This document shows positions 40,771-49,868 of a DNA stretch of 64,000 bases, one piece after another. Positions within the stretch are counted from its first letter, which is position 1; each line of letters opens with the position of its first letter. The stretch covers positions 1 to 64,000 of the forward strand of contig CAYTGR010000017.1 in assembly GCA_964437445.1 (NCBI GenBank), written 5' to 3'. The translations under genes were made by a program, and so were the position numbers. This DNA comes from CAYTGR01 sp964437445 (GTDB taxonomy: Bacteria; Chloroflexota; Anaerolineae; B4-G1; SLSP01). The notes under the pieces are model-generated. The model did no database searches. It was given only the letters and a program-made list of their open reading frames with translations, and was not told the DNA's origin.

Positions 40771-43740
40771 TCAGGCGTCAGGTGGTGAACTTGCTCTGGT
40801 CAGGTTTTCCAAATCATCCGCCGCCAGGTATTGTTCAGAAGGGCCAAAATGGCTTTCCAGGAAGCGAAGGAACAGAGTACGTTTCTCCGGGTCGTCCCAG
40901 GAGTGCGGCAGGTTGTAGTTTACAGCGGTCTGCCAGGCTTCGCGGTAGACCGTTTGCAAGAGCGGCACAGGCAGCTTTTTGAGCGCTTGGTACAGATCAT
41001 TTTGTCCGCGCTGTGAGCCATAGGATTCCGGGTTAAACAGATCGTTGTAGGCCATCGAGAGCGTGGTAAATTCTACAACTTGGGATAGTTGCTGTGGGCT
41101 TTGACGCCACAAGCTCTGGGCGCGGACCTGGTAGAGCTTGCCCAGCGCCAACCAGAAGCCCTCCTGGCCACTCTCAGGTGGATAGGCAGCACCGGGCCTG
41201 ATTTTATAGTCTGCCGGCACGGCGGCTTCGGCTTCTTGAAGCCAGCGCTCGCTTTCGGCAAAATCTTCCAGATAGAGCGCCAACAACGCCAGGTTGACCC
41301 GTGCGTCTACCGAATAATAAGGTGTCACTTTTTCAGATTCGATCGCCTGTTGGAAATAGCGCCGGGCCGGTTCGGCCAGATTGGGCGCGTTGCGCAACCA
41401 TTCCACCGGTACATTAAATCCCTCACGCTCTATTAAAATGCGGTCGCGGCACGCGCTGCCGGCCTCAATCCAGGCTTCAATCAGGCGGATGGATTCCTGA
41501 TAGCGCCGGGTGAAGATCTCCACGGCCCGCTCGGCCCAGGCACGGGCCTCGTCAATCTCTGTGCGCTGCTGGCGGGGTGTGCCGGTATGGGCCAGCGCCA
41601 GGCGGCGGTAAGCCTGCGCCAGCGCCAGGCAGGCCAACCCCTCACCGCGCGCATTGGCCAGGCTCCGAAAGATCTCCAAGGCCTTTCTGGCCGGTTCTAA
41701 GGCTTCCTCGGGTTTGCCGGCCCGGATGGCGATGAGCGATTTTGTGTTCCAGGTCAGGCCGGCCAGATAGGTTTCACCCTCATGCCGGATCAGATTCAAG
41801 GCATCTTCAATCAATCGTTGAGCTTCCAGAACTTTACCGGATTCAGCCTGACAAAAAGATTGGTTTGTTAACAGGCTTGCCAGCTCGTGACGGTCATCCA
41901 GCCAACGCAAAAGGGGAATAGCCTGCCGGTAGATTAAATAAGCCTCACGGTTTCTATTTTGCAAGCGCAGCAAGTAGCCCCAATAACTGTATAACAAGGT
42001 CTGGAGACGGGCCTTGAAGCGATTGCTCTCCGAGATAGCTGAACCACTCAAATGTGGTTGGGCCTGGTGAAACAGCTTTTCTGCCTGACTATATTTAGCT
42101 TCGGCAATGTCCAGGCTCCCCTGCCAGATGTCCCGGTGTGCTTCATGGATACGCTCCAGACCGGGCCGATCTTGTAACGTTTCCAGGATTTGGCGGGCCT
42201 CGTCCCTTCGTTCTGCTCGCAACGCTTGTCTTACTTGAGCCAAGGCCAGTTCCCACGCCAGCGCCTGAGCACAAACGCTATCAGGGTACCGTCCCAGATA
42301 ATCTCGCACCTCACCCTGCAAGTAAAGATCCAGGTTGAAGTTCCAGAGTGTATAAGCATCTATGCTGTAATCCACAAACCGGGCCAGGCCCTCATTGTAA
42401 TCATGCCGTAGTAGATAGTGAACCTGCTCTATCTGGGTGTTTTGCAGCTTTTGAATCAGGACCTCTATGGGTAATTCAGGTTGAGCCTTGCGCAGCTGGT
42501 CTATCAGGGATTGGCGTTTCTCTTCATACCAGGCCGCAATATGGGCCAAATGCCGGGCGCGAGAGGCCGGATTGGGGTAGGTAGTCTCCAGCAAATCGTA
42601 GAGCTCATCGTGCAGGTAAACCCGCCGTTCCTCATCAAAGGGCCGGGTTTTGACAAAAGAGAGCGTCGCCAGTTGTTCCAGATGGTCCTGAGCTTCGTCC
42701 AGAGAAATCGCCTGCAAATCGGCCAGCAGCTCTGCCGACATTCCTTTGCGGGTCAAGCTCAGGAGCTCCAATGTTTCCCGCCCGGGAGAACGTAGCTGCC
42801 ACAGGTGCTCTATGATGGCATCACGGGCGTCCTGCTGTTTCCGGGTCAGCGCCTCGCCGGTCAAGGTCTGGAATTTGGTCAGCGGTTCCAGGAAAATGGG
42901 GGCCAGGCGGCCTGAGCTCAACAACAACTCAGCCGTCAAGGCCACTAAGATAGGGCGTCCCCCGGTCAGCAGAGCGATTTTGGCCCGTGTGGCCTCATCC
43001 AGGCCGGCCAACCGTTGCGCCACGCGCGCCTGCCCTTGCTGGCGCAAAAGTTCTATCAGCTGCTGCAAATAGTCAGTCACTGCCTCTGGCGATAGCGCAC
43101 CAACGTGGATCTCATGCAACGCAGTCCCCGCCAGCTGTCTAAGCCGCGCTCCAGCCGCAGCCTCGGGCCGGCCGGCCAGGAGCAGTGTGATATTCCCCGC
43201 CGTTTTCTGGAGCAAAGCCAGCAGCCAGCTCAACACGGCACCTTCAGGGTCGGCACGACTTAACACCTCCAGGGTGTCAAAGGCCATGACCAGCGCTTGC
43301 TGCCGGGCCAGAGCCTGCATTCCCTGCTCAAAGGACTGGCGGGCTTCCTGCAACCGGGCTTGAGCCTGTTCGTGGTCACCACGCCGCTGTGCCTCCCGGT
43401 AGAGATGCAACCGATTATCGTATTCCCAGAAATAGATCCCCCGGAAAGGATCGGGGATCACGGCGCGAATGGCCCGCGCCAAGCCGTCTATAGTATGGGT
43501 AGGGTAGTGATAGAGATCCACCGGCTCTTTAAAGACGACCACCCCCTCGGCCGTGGCACGTTTGAGTACCTCCTGGAGCAGGCGCGTTTTGCCGATCCCG
43601 CCCTCGCCGTCCAGGTAAAAGACGCTCAGGCCATGAGGAGGCAACGCCTGACCAATCCGGGCTAAAATCGGCTCGCGCCCCACAATTTCTGGGAGCGTGG
43701 GAGCAAAAGTCAGGGGAGTCCAGGTTTGAGTTTCAGGCAT
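40771..43740 (-). CDS. STAND-type P-loop ATPase with long TPR array (NTPase operon gene 5)
   Basis: The 989-aa protein opens with LPEIVGREPILARIG, then Walker A GEGGIGKT at 45-52. A Walker-B-like segment (ALVMAFDTLEVLSR) lies near 150-165, followed by a winged-helix-like region and from about 430 a long array of helical TPR-like repeats to the C-terminus (for example EEALEPARKALEIFRSLANARGEGLACLALAQAYRRLALA). This is the MalT/STAND layout: a nucleotide switch with a sensor superhelix. It is the largest and last gene of the five-NTPase unit. GGAGG lies 7 nt before the ATG and the start overlaps the preceding stop by 8 bp. Confidence 0.82.
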   Translation of the reverse strand: MPETQTWTPLTFAPTLPEIVGREPILARIGQALPPHGLSVFYLDGEGGIGKTRLLQEVLKRATAEGVVVFKEPVDLYHYPTHTIDGLARAIRAVIPDPFRGIYFWEYDNRLHLYREAQRRGDHEQAQARLQEARQSFEQGMQALARQQALVMAFDTLEVLSRADPEGAVLSWLLALLQKTAGNITLLLAGRPEAAAGARLRQLAGTALHEIHVGALSPEAVTDYLQQLIELLRQQGQARVAQRLAGLDEATRAKIALLTGGRPILVALTAELLLSSGRLAPIFLEPLTKFQTLTGEALTRKQQDARDAIIEHLWQLRSPGRETLELLSLTRKGMSAELLADLQAISLDEAQDHLEQLATLSFVKTRPFDEERRVYLHDELYDLLETTYPNPASRARHLAHIAAWYEEKRQSLIDQLRKAQPELPIEVLIQKLQNTQIEQVHYLLRHDYNEGLARFVDYSIDAYTLWNFNLDLYLQGEVRDYLGRYPDSVCAQALAWELALAQVRQALRAERRDEARQILETLQDRPGLERIHEAHRDIWQGSLDIAEAKYSQAEKLFHQAQPHLSGSAISESNRFKARLQTLLYSYWGYLLRLQNRNREAYLIYRQAIPLLRWLDDRHELASLLTNQSFCQAESGKVLEAQRLIEDALNLIRHEGETYLAGLTWNTKSLIAIRAGKPEEALEPARKALEIFRSLANARGEGLACLALAQAYRRLALAHTGTPRQQRTEIDEARAWAERAVEIFTRRYQESIRLIEAWIEAGSACRDRILIEREGFNVPVEWLRNAPNLAEPARRYFQQAIESEKVTPYYSVDARVNLALLALYLEDFAESERWLQEAEAAVPADYKIRPGAAYPPESGQEGFWLALGKLYQVRAQSLWRQSPQQLSQVVEFTTLSMAYNDLFNPESYGSQRGQNDLYQALKKLPVPLLQTVYREAWQTAVNYNLPHSWDDPEKRTLFLRFLESHFGPSEQYLAADDLENLTRASSPPDA

Positions 43741-44884
43741 TTCCAGCCTCCTTCAGGATTTGTTCTTCATGGTATCTGGCTCGCTCTTCCCAAATAGCCG
43801 CTGTCGTTTGGAACTGTTTAGCCCAATTCTGGTAGAGCTGCGCCGCCTGTTGGTGCAGCGCCTTCCAATCATTGGGATTGGATAACCTGATTACCTGTTC
43901 CCAGACCTGATGAATGGCGGCGTCTAAGACGTAACCACGGCGCTCTTTTTTATACCAGGCCAGATTGGTCTCCAGGAGGGTATCTAAAAAATCTTTAGCC
44001 GCTGCCAGATCGCTACCGGAGAGTTTGGCCAGCCGGTCCTCATCAAACACTTCCAGCACGGCGGCCGATTGCCAGCGCTGCCAGGTTTCAGGATCTTTCA
44101 ACACTGGTTTGAGCATGTAATCCAAAGCCGCTTTTAACGTTTCTGTATCTTTTTCTGGCTTAGCGCAGCCTAAAGCCCAGAGCAGATAGGGGTACCCGCC
44201 GCTTAGTTCAATCACCCGCCGAATGCGTTGCGGATCGTCAACGCTGGCTTTGGCCAATAATGCCTTGCTATCTGCTTCGGCAAAAGGTTCCAGTTTCAAT
44301 TCTTCGCTGTAGATCCCCAGCTCTGGCGCGTGCCAGAAGGGTGGGAAGCCACGCCCGGCCATGAGGATGAGCACTCCTTTCTCCACGGCCAGGGGAGCCA
44401 GCAGGCTTTGTTCTAACAGTTCAAGGGTTTCGGGCGCCGTTTCGTACACACTATCCAACAATAGAACCACTATCCCGCCCTGACCGACCCATTTCCGCAC
44501 ATCCTGGACCAACCATTCGGTCCAACGGCGTAAGGGTACAGCGAATTTCTCCTCTTCTGTAACCTGCCCGGCCTGGGCGGGCAATTGCTGGGCAAAAGCC
44601 GCCATCACTTCACGGACAAATTTTTCAGGTTCTGCCACTGTCTGCCAGTCTTCAAGATCTACGAAGATAGCTCTCACGCGGTCCTTAAATTCATCTTCAA
44701 AACGCTTTTTCAGGTGATGCAAGAGCCAGGTCTTCCCACTCCCCCGTTGACCGGTAAAGATCAGCGTTCGGGCGGGCGGCGCTTTTCCTGTCAGCAGGGT
44801 GGTCACAATGTCGAGCACCTGGTCAATTTTATCCTGCCGGCCGACAAACAAAGCGGGGTTATACGGAAGTGGCGTAAGGGCCAT
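43733..44884 (-). CDS. AAA/STAND-like P-loop ATPase (NTPase operon gene 4)
   Basis: The 383-aa protein has the ATPase opening YNPALFVGRQDKIDQVLDIV, Walker A GQRGSGKT at 45-52 and Walker B-like GGIVVLLLDSVYET. A C-terminal helical/winged region follows (SGGYPYLLWALGCAKPEKD typical of STAND winged-helix linkers; YVLDAAIHQVWEQVI). There is no obvious sensor repeat, so it may act as an ATPase subunit. GAGGAG lies 7 nt before the ATG. The start overlaps the preceding gene by 26 bp. Confidence 0.78.
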   Translation of the reverse strand: MALTPLPYNPALFVGRQDKIDQVLDIVTTLLTGKAPPARTLIFTGQRGSGKTWLLHHLKKRFEDEFKDRVRAIFVDLEDWQTVAEPEKFVREVMAAFAQQLPAQAGQVTEEEKFAVPLRRWTEWLVQDVRKWVGQGGIVVLLLDSVYETAPETLELLEQSLLAPLAVEKGVLILMAGRGFPPFWHAPELGIYSEELKLEPFAEADSKALLAKASVDDPQRIRRVIELSGGYPYLLWALGCAKPEKDTETLKAALDYMLKPVLKDPETWQRWQSAAVLEVFDEDRLAKLSGSDLAAAKDFLDTLLETNLAWYKKERRGYVLDAAIHQVWEQVIRLSNPNDWKALHQQAAQLYQNWAKQFQTTAAIWEERARYHEEQILKEAGNA

Positions 44885-46004
44885 TCATGATCTCCTCATA
44901 GTAATGGTTTAAACAAGCAGCCACGCAGGCCCCTTCCAAACGTGGCGCGGCTGCCTGCGCATGGGCTTCCAGAATGCGGTTGACCAGCACCAGCAGCTCA
45001 CGGGGCAAGAGCGGGACAGCCTGGACCAGTTGTTCGTCCAGGCCGGCCAGGGCTGGTTCAGCCAGTGCGGCCAGGGCATCCAGGCGGCCCCGGCTGGCGG
45101 CGATCATACGGCGCTGCAACACCTGGCTCAAGAGCGGCGCTGACCAGGAGATCTCGCCACAAGAGAGCTCGGGCGAAAACAGTTCTGGGGTCAAGAGAGG
45201 TTTGATGGCTGCCGGCAGAAAAAGTTTAAGAAAACAGCCCTGCTGGGCCCACTCTGGCACAGCCTTCAAAAAGGGCGTCGCAGCCTGGAACAAGCTCACC
45301 GGATCCCTGGCGGTATCGGGCCAGGCATCCAATCCATCTACCAGTACATAGACGCGCGGGCGGTGCAGCAGTTCCTTAATCCAAAACAACAGCTCGGCCC
45401 ATTGAGCCGCCGGTTCCAGCGGAGACGCCGTAGCAGGCAACAGGTTACGCAAAGCCAGGGCAAAGGCCAACCAATCGCTCCGTTCCTCGCGGGGGATTTC
45501 CAGGTCGTAACCGGGGTCATAGGGGCGGTTGAGCGGGGCTAATGAGCCTTCCTCCACCATTTGATCCAACCCAAACGCTGCCAATGGCAGAACTGCGCTC
45601 AGAAAGTCGGCAAAGGCCTTTTGGCTGCGTGGGGAAGCCTCCAGAAAATAACGGGGATGGCGGGCCAGCGCCAGCAACAGCTCGCGGGTTCCGTTTGCTA
45701 CTATCTCCGACAGGTAGGAGGTTAAATCAGCATAGAGGCCACCGGGGAAATAAACTAAGGGGAAAGGGCGTGCCTCCACCGGCGTGGCCCAACACTCCTG
45801 CGTCAACCGCGCCCGTAAGGCACTCTTACCGCCGCCCCATGGCGCTAACAAGAGAGCCGCTTGTGGTTCCCAGGCTACTTGGAATACTTCCAGGTTGCCA
45901 ACCCAGTACATCCACAGGCGGACATCACGATCCGCTTGTAAGGGTTCAAACGGATTGAAAAATAGTCCATGGTCTTTGAGCCAGCCAGTGATCTTTGCGT
46001 TCAT
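44859..46004 (-). CDS. P-loop NTPase with NPF-type N-terminus (NTPase operon gene 3)
   Basis: The 381-aa protein begins with a motif shared with the two genes before it, LFFNPFEPLQADRD at 14-27. Walker A is APWGGGKS at 54-61, with the first Gly replaced by Ala. Walker B is VYVLVDGLDAWPD. The rest is helical (LLPRELLVLVNRILEAHAQ near the end). No effector or repeat domain is evident. No clear ribosome binding site precedes the ATG. A 174-bp space with a hairpin separates it from gene 2, so it may start a second transcription unit. Confidence 0.75.
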   Translation of the reverse strand: MNAKITGWLKDHGLFFNPFEPLQADRDVRLWMYWVGNLEVFQVAWEPQAALLLAPWGGGKSALRARLTQECWATPVEARPFPLVYFPGGLYADLTSYLSEIVANGTRELLLALARHPRYFLEASPRSQKAFADFLSAVLPLAAFGLDQMVEEGSLAPLNRPYDPGYDLEIPREERSDWLAFALALRNLLPATASPLEPAAQWAELLFWIKELLHRPRVYVLVDGLDAWPDTARDPVSLFQAATPFLKAVPEWAQQGCFLKLFLPAAIKPLLTPELFSPELSCGEISWSAPLLSQVLQRRMIAASRGRLDALAALAEPALAGLDEQLVQAVPLLPRELLVLVNRILEAHAQAAAPRLEGACVAACLNHYYEEIMNGPYATSV

Positions 46005-46115
46005 AACACCACAAAAGGCAAAATAACCTTCCGAGCATTTTTTCTCAGGCTCAGGAGGCTCAATTCAGGTAATCTTCAAACCACTTTACGCACCGATTAT
46101 GCTGAAAACATAAGA

Positions 46116-46148
46116 GACCGGTTTAAATTACTATACTACAAACCGGTC
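46116..46148. promoter_or_regulatory. Hairpin in the NTPase operon spacer
   Basis: GACCGGTTT (46116-46124) and AAACCGGTC (46140-46148) form a 9-bp stem with an AT-rich loop. It is the only long spacer inside the operon and could attenuate or process the transcript between gene 2 and gene 3. Confidence 0.45.
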
Positions 46149-46178
46149 ATGGGCTTTTTCACTTATCTCACGTTTATC

Positions 46179-47528
46179 TTACAGCAAGGAGAGGCCACGA
46201 TTCCGAGAGGTGACCAGCAGGAGGGGATCCTTGGGGTCCGGTTCTATGGCTTCACGCAGCCGGTAAAGCGCCGTATCTAACATCCCTCTGTATTCACCCG
46301 GACGCTCTTCCATAGGTGCCTCCGGTCCGTAAATTTTCTGCATATAAGCCCGATAGAGCTCCCGTCGGGAACAGACCTGCCCGCGCCGCTCAAACAGGTA
46401 GCGGAACAGCGCTTCCTCGCCAGCCGAAAGTGTGACCTGACGCCACCCTATGGTCACGGTGCCGGTGGTTTCATCATAAGTCAACGAGGGCAAATTCTGG
46501 CGCCGGATGTCGTGCCATTCTTGGGGGGTGAGCGCTCGCAGCGCCCCTTCTTGCGCTCTGACCTGGCAGACCTGCCCGACCAGGGGAGCCAGAGCCTCCA
46601 GCCAGCCGCGCGGGGTGGGCCCGCCCACCGCTGTCAGCCAGCCAATCAAGGCCGGTTTGGAATAAACTGTATCCAGGGTGGCGGCGGGTCCAAACACGCT
46701 TTGCAGTCGCCGGATGGCAATAGTCTCCAGGGCCTGGGAGGGCCATTGCAGCCGGACCAGTTCCGCCCGCCGCCGGGCAATGACCGGACTGGTCCGCACC
46801 AGGTCTAACAAGGCGGTATCAGCGACAATTTTGAAGCAAAGCCCGCGCACATCAAAGAGCGCCAGCATGGAAAGGAAATCGCGGAAAAGCTCCTCCAGAC
46901 TTTGATCCAGCTGTACCCACGGGCCAATATCCTCCAGCAAAACCACCAGCCCGTGATATCCTACCTGTTCCAGAAGGGGAATCAGATATCCCAACTCCGC
47001 GATGGGGCTGAGGGTTTCAGGAACGCCCGGCGAAGGGTTGGTCTGGCTTTCGGCCAGGCGGGCCTGAGCGATAGCTTGCAGCGCTGGTGGAATCGTGATA
47101 AGCCAGCTATCGTCAGGCAACAGATAACGGACAAACAGACGTCCTAACCACCGGCGGGCAGTGGGCAGCAGGGTTTGCCACCGGTCATTATCGCATCCTA
47201 CGGCGAGAAACAGCGTGCGGGTAATCTGGAACAGCAAGCCGCTTAAGAGTTTAATCTGCGCTTGGGAAATGGTGGCCCCGGGCCAGGCCAGCGGATCCCA
47301 TTGCCATGACACGGGCAGCAGCTGGTGCATAGCGGTTTCAGTGCTCAGCCAGGCCAGAAGTGCCGATTTGCCGCTCCCCCGCTCTCCCACCACAACAAAG
47401 GAACGCGGGGCCACCAGCCCGCTCAGGTTTCCGGGCGCGACATAAACGGCCGGCAACCAGGGCTCACCTTCTGCGCGCAAGGGGCCAAAGGCTTCGGTTC
47501 CGGTCAGGGTTGGCCACGGCTCTGTCAT
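46179..47528 (-). CDS. P-loop NTPase fused to an OmpR/PhoB-type winged helix (NTPase operon gene 2)
   Basis: The 449-aa protein has EAFGPLRAEGEPWL at 12-25, Walker A GERGSGKS at 48-55 and a Walker-B-like VVLLEDIGPW. Residues 350-449 form a winged-helix DNA-binding domain of the trans_reg_C kind (VTIGWRQVTLSAGEEALFRY, then RRELYRAYM and ALYRLREAIEPDP...VTSRNRGLSLL). This suggests NTP-controlled DNA or transcription binding, perhaps of its own operon. The start overlaps the preceding stop (ATGA). Confidence 0.8.
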   Translation of the reverse strand: MTEPWPTLTGTEAFGPLRAEGEPWLPAVYVAPGNLSGLVAPRSFVVVGERGSGKSALLAWLSTETAMHQLLPVSWQWDPLAWPGATISQAQIKLLSGLLFQITRTLFLAVGCDNDRWQTLLPTARRWLGRLFVRYLLPDDSWLITIPPALQAIAQARLAESQTNPSPGVPETLSPIAELGYLIPLLEQVGYHGLVVLLEDIGPWVQLDQSLEELFRDFLSMLALFDVRGLCFKIVADTALLDLVRTSPVIARRRAELVRLQWPSQALETIAIRRLQSVFGPAATLDTVYSKPALIGWLTAVGGPTPRGWLEALAPLVGQVCQVRAQEGALRALTPQEWHDIRRQNLPSLTYDETTGTVTIGWRQVTLSAGEEALFRYLFERRGQVCSRRELYRAYMQKIYGPEAPMEERPGEYRGMLDTALYRLREAIEPDPKDPLLLVTSRNRGLSLL

Positions 47529-48961
47529 AACAAACCTGCTGCTTTGAAGTGGTCGGGGTCCAATTTAGCTCTACCACTCTTTACCCAGGCCTTGATTAGA
47601 TCATTGCCCAACTGGATGAGTTGCCGGGGAGAACCCTGAGCGGCGCGCAACAAAATCTCATCGGCGTCTTCCACATCCTGGCGGCAGAATGACTGCAGAC
47701 TTGTTGATTTTTCTCCCGTAGCCCATGACAAGCGCCGTTCGAGAATCGTCTTCAGCGGCATGTTAATAGGTAGTAATTCTACCTCTTGCAATGCAGGAGG
47801 AGCGGAACATTTCTCTAATACTTTCAAATAGACACAGTGGGTCTGCCAGCGTATGGCCCAGGTTTCCACGACAGCCCTTGCGGCTGCCGACCAGGTTCCT
47901 TTTGTTTCCAGGAGTAGATACAAACATCCAAATCCATCAGGTCGTGCATGAGGCAGCCAATCGCCGGCCGTTTCCGGTGAAAAGTTGGCGAGTGGATGCG
48001 CCTCTTCCAAACGTTGCTTGAGTTGGGCCCCGCTTCCTTCTTCTTCTAACTTGCAACGATGCAGCTCTGATCGTAATATCTCAGGATCAGGTAACGCAGT
48101 GCGAATGATCTGAGCCATGGATTGCTGAGCTGCCTTAGAGCAATCTAACAATCCATGAGGATTGAGGGCCAGGAAAGAAAGCAGAGTGCGGACGACTGCA
48201 TTTAGAATCTGGGTTAATATCTTAGATGGGTTGTCAGACGAGGGCAGAAAGGGGTCCCATGCAAGATCACAACAATGGACAACAAATCCATGTTCAGGGG
48301 TACCAGGGGGTTCAGACCGATACTGGTGCTGGAACCTCAAAGCCAGGGCAGTATGCCCGCTACCCGAAGGGCCCCACAACCAATGGGCCATAGGAGAGGT
48401 TATGGACTTCCAGTTGGCTGGGGGAGCAAAAATTTTTGTTAATTCAGGTTCCTGCTCTGCCCGGAGTGGACCAAACGGATTATCCAATAGTCCAAACTCT
48501 TTCAATTTATCATGAATTTGTTTGTCATGGGGGCGGATTGAGGGCAAAAGTGGTGGCCAGCGGTATTCATAAATGTTAGCCCGAATTTCTAAATCGCCAG
48601 GAAGCTGGGGGCATTGTTTGAGAAGCTTGCGCCCTTCGGGGGAATTTGCCAGTGACTTTCCAACGCGTTCTTGGTCCGTTGCCTCCAAACCGATGAACAC
48701 CTCGATGAAAACCTGAAACAGCTCTTCAGAGTCAATGTCTGGCCGCATACCATGCAAATTTACTAAAAGATCGCTCTCTTTCCTCCTTCGTTGTACAGCC
48801 TCAAGAAATGCCACACACCGCTCCGAATGAGTTTGACCGGGAAGTTCATCATTAGCCCCAGGTCCCAACACTCTGAAAATTAACTCTGTCAACTCTGAGG
48901 GGCTAATTCTTTCTTTCAGGATGTCTAAAAATCTGTTCCACCTGGTGGTTTCTTGAGTCAT
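47525..48961 (-). CDS. EAD-containing P-loop NTPase with Lys-to-His Walker A (NTPase operon gene 1)
   Basis: The 478-aa protein has an N-terminal effector-associated domain at about 8-70 (FLDILKERISPSELTELIF, then SERCVAFLEAVQRRRKESDLL) with the same spacing as the EAD of the CHAT protein at 1322. Residues 158-175 carry LLDNPFGPLRAEQEPEL. The P-loop at 197-204 reads GPSGSGHT: the lysine is His203, so ATP hydrolysis is doubtful. The Walker-B-like segment is CLYLLLETKG. It looks like the adaptor of the five-gene unit. I chose the ATG at 48961, just after GAGGGG, over a start twelve codons earlier. Confidence 0.78.
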   Translation of the reverse strand: MTQETTRWNRFLDILKERISPSELTELIFRVLGPGANDELPGQTHSERCVAFLEAVQRRRKESDLLVNLHGMRPDIDSEELFQVFIEVFIGLEATDQERVGKSLANSPEGRKLLKQCPQLPGDLEIRANIYEYRWPPLLPSIRPHDKQIHDKLKEFGLLDNPFGPLRAEQEPELTKIFAPPANWKSITSPMAHWLWGPSGSGHTALALRFQHQYRSEPPGTPEHGFVVHCCDLAWDPFLPSSDNPSKILTQILNAVVRTLLSFLALNPHGLLDCSKAAQQSMAQIIRTALPDPEILRSELHRCKLEEEGSGAQLKQRLEEAHPLANFSPETAGDWLPHARPDGFGCLYLLLETKGTWSAAARAVVETWAIRWQTHCVYLKVLEKCSAPPALQEVELLPINMPLKTILERRLSWATGEKSTSLQSFCRQDVEDADEILLRAAQGSPRQLIQLGNDLIKAWVKSGRAKLDPDHFKAAGLL

Positions 48962-49037
48962 TTTCCCCTCGTAGGATAGAGAGCGTGAAGGATTCAATCC
49001 AGGATTTGCAATTTCCTATACCTCGCCCATATGATTT

Positions 49038-49065
49038 ATAGTACTGTAAACCCCTCAAACGTCAA
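49038..49065 (-). promoter_or_regulatory. Promoter of the NTPase operon
   Basis: On the minus strand TTGACG (49060-49065) and TACTAT (49038-49043) are 16 nt apart, about 75 nt before the first NTPase start. The surrounding 60 bp are AT-rich compared with the genome. Confidence 0.55.
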
Positions 49066-49070
49066 GCCTT

Positions 49071-49868
49071 TTAGCACCCCCGCATCCGCTCCTCTAACGC
49101 GCCCCAATCGGCACGCGCGGTCAGGTCCAGCGAGAGGGGACTGACCGAGACGACGCGCGCGACCCGCAGCGCCCAGATGTCGGAGTCACGCTCTACCTGC
49201 GAGAACTCCTCCATCCGCCGGTAAGCCGGCCGCCCCTGGCCGTTCGTCCGGTCCGGCGTCACGGAGTAGAAGTAGCGGCAGCGGGAGACACGGGTCAGCT
49301 GCCAGGGGGTTTCCGGGGTGGCGGTGGCCGGCACATTGAGGTTGAGCACATCCACGTCGTAGGGCAGGGAGCGCTCCAGCAGCAGGCGGGCAAAGCGTTG
49401 GGTGAAAGCTGCCGCAGCGGTGTAATCGGTGTGCTCGCCGCCGGTGAAGTGGTGCTCCACCGGCATCTCCAGCGAAACCGCCAGCGCCGGCAGCCCGTAG
49501 GCGGCTCCTTCCAGCGCCGCGCCGACCGTGCCGGAGATGGTGATCTCCGCGCTGAGGTTCTCGCCGAAGTTGATGCCAGAGACGACAAGCGCCGGCCGGC
49601 GAGGGGCCAGCTCCAACATGGCGTGCGCTACGGCTAAGGCGGGCGTCGCATCCACGCCGTAGCCGACCACGGTCACGCCGTGGATCTCGCGCTCCAGCCG
49701 GGTGAGGCGACCGCTCATTTGCGGCGGCATGGAGCGTCCCGCCCCCGACCATTGTCGCTCCGGTGCGACCGCCAGCACCTCTCCCAGCGGGGTCAGCGCG
49801 GCCACCGCGGCCCACAGTCCCGGCGACTCAATCCCATCATCGTTAGTGACCAAAATCAACGGCAGCAA
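49071..49868 (-). CDS. surE: 5'/3'-nucleotidase SurE
   Basis: The 265-aa metal-dependent phosphatase removes phosphate from nucleoside 5'- and 3'-monophosphates and short polyphosphate. The active-site motif ILVTNDDGIESPG holds D10/D11; the metal and phosphate residues follow in APERQWSGAGRSM and SGINFGENLS. Length is normal. The start is TTG at 49868 with AGGAGG 8 nt upstream. The promoter region lies in the repeat block at 49869-50062. Confidence 0.93.
   Translation of the reverse strand: MLPLILVTNDDGIESPGLWAAVAALTPLGEVLAVAPERQWSGAGRSMPPQMSGRLTRLEREIHGVTVVGYGVDATPALAVAHAMLELAPRRPALVVSGINFGENLSAEITISGTVGAALEGAAYGLPALAVSLEMPVEHHFTGGEHTDYTAAAAFTQRFARLLLERSLPYDVDVLNLNVPATATPETPWQLTRVSRCRYFYSVTPDRTNGQGRPAYRRMEEFSQVERDSDIWALRVARVVSVSPLSLDLTARADWGALEERMRGC

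Noticed and set aside
40771..49070. Prophage or integrated element as source of the NTPase operon
   Set aside because: No integrase, attachment site, tRNA boundary or phage gene flanks the cluster, and the GC content differs only slightly from its neighbours by eye.
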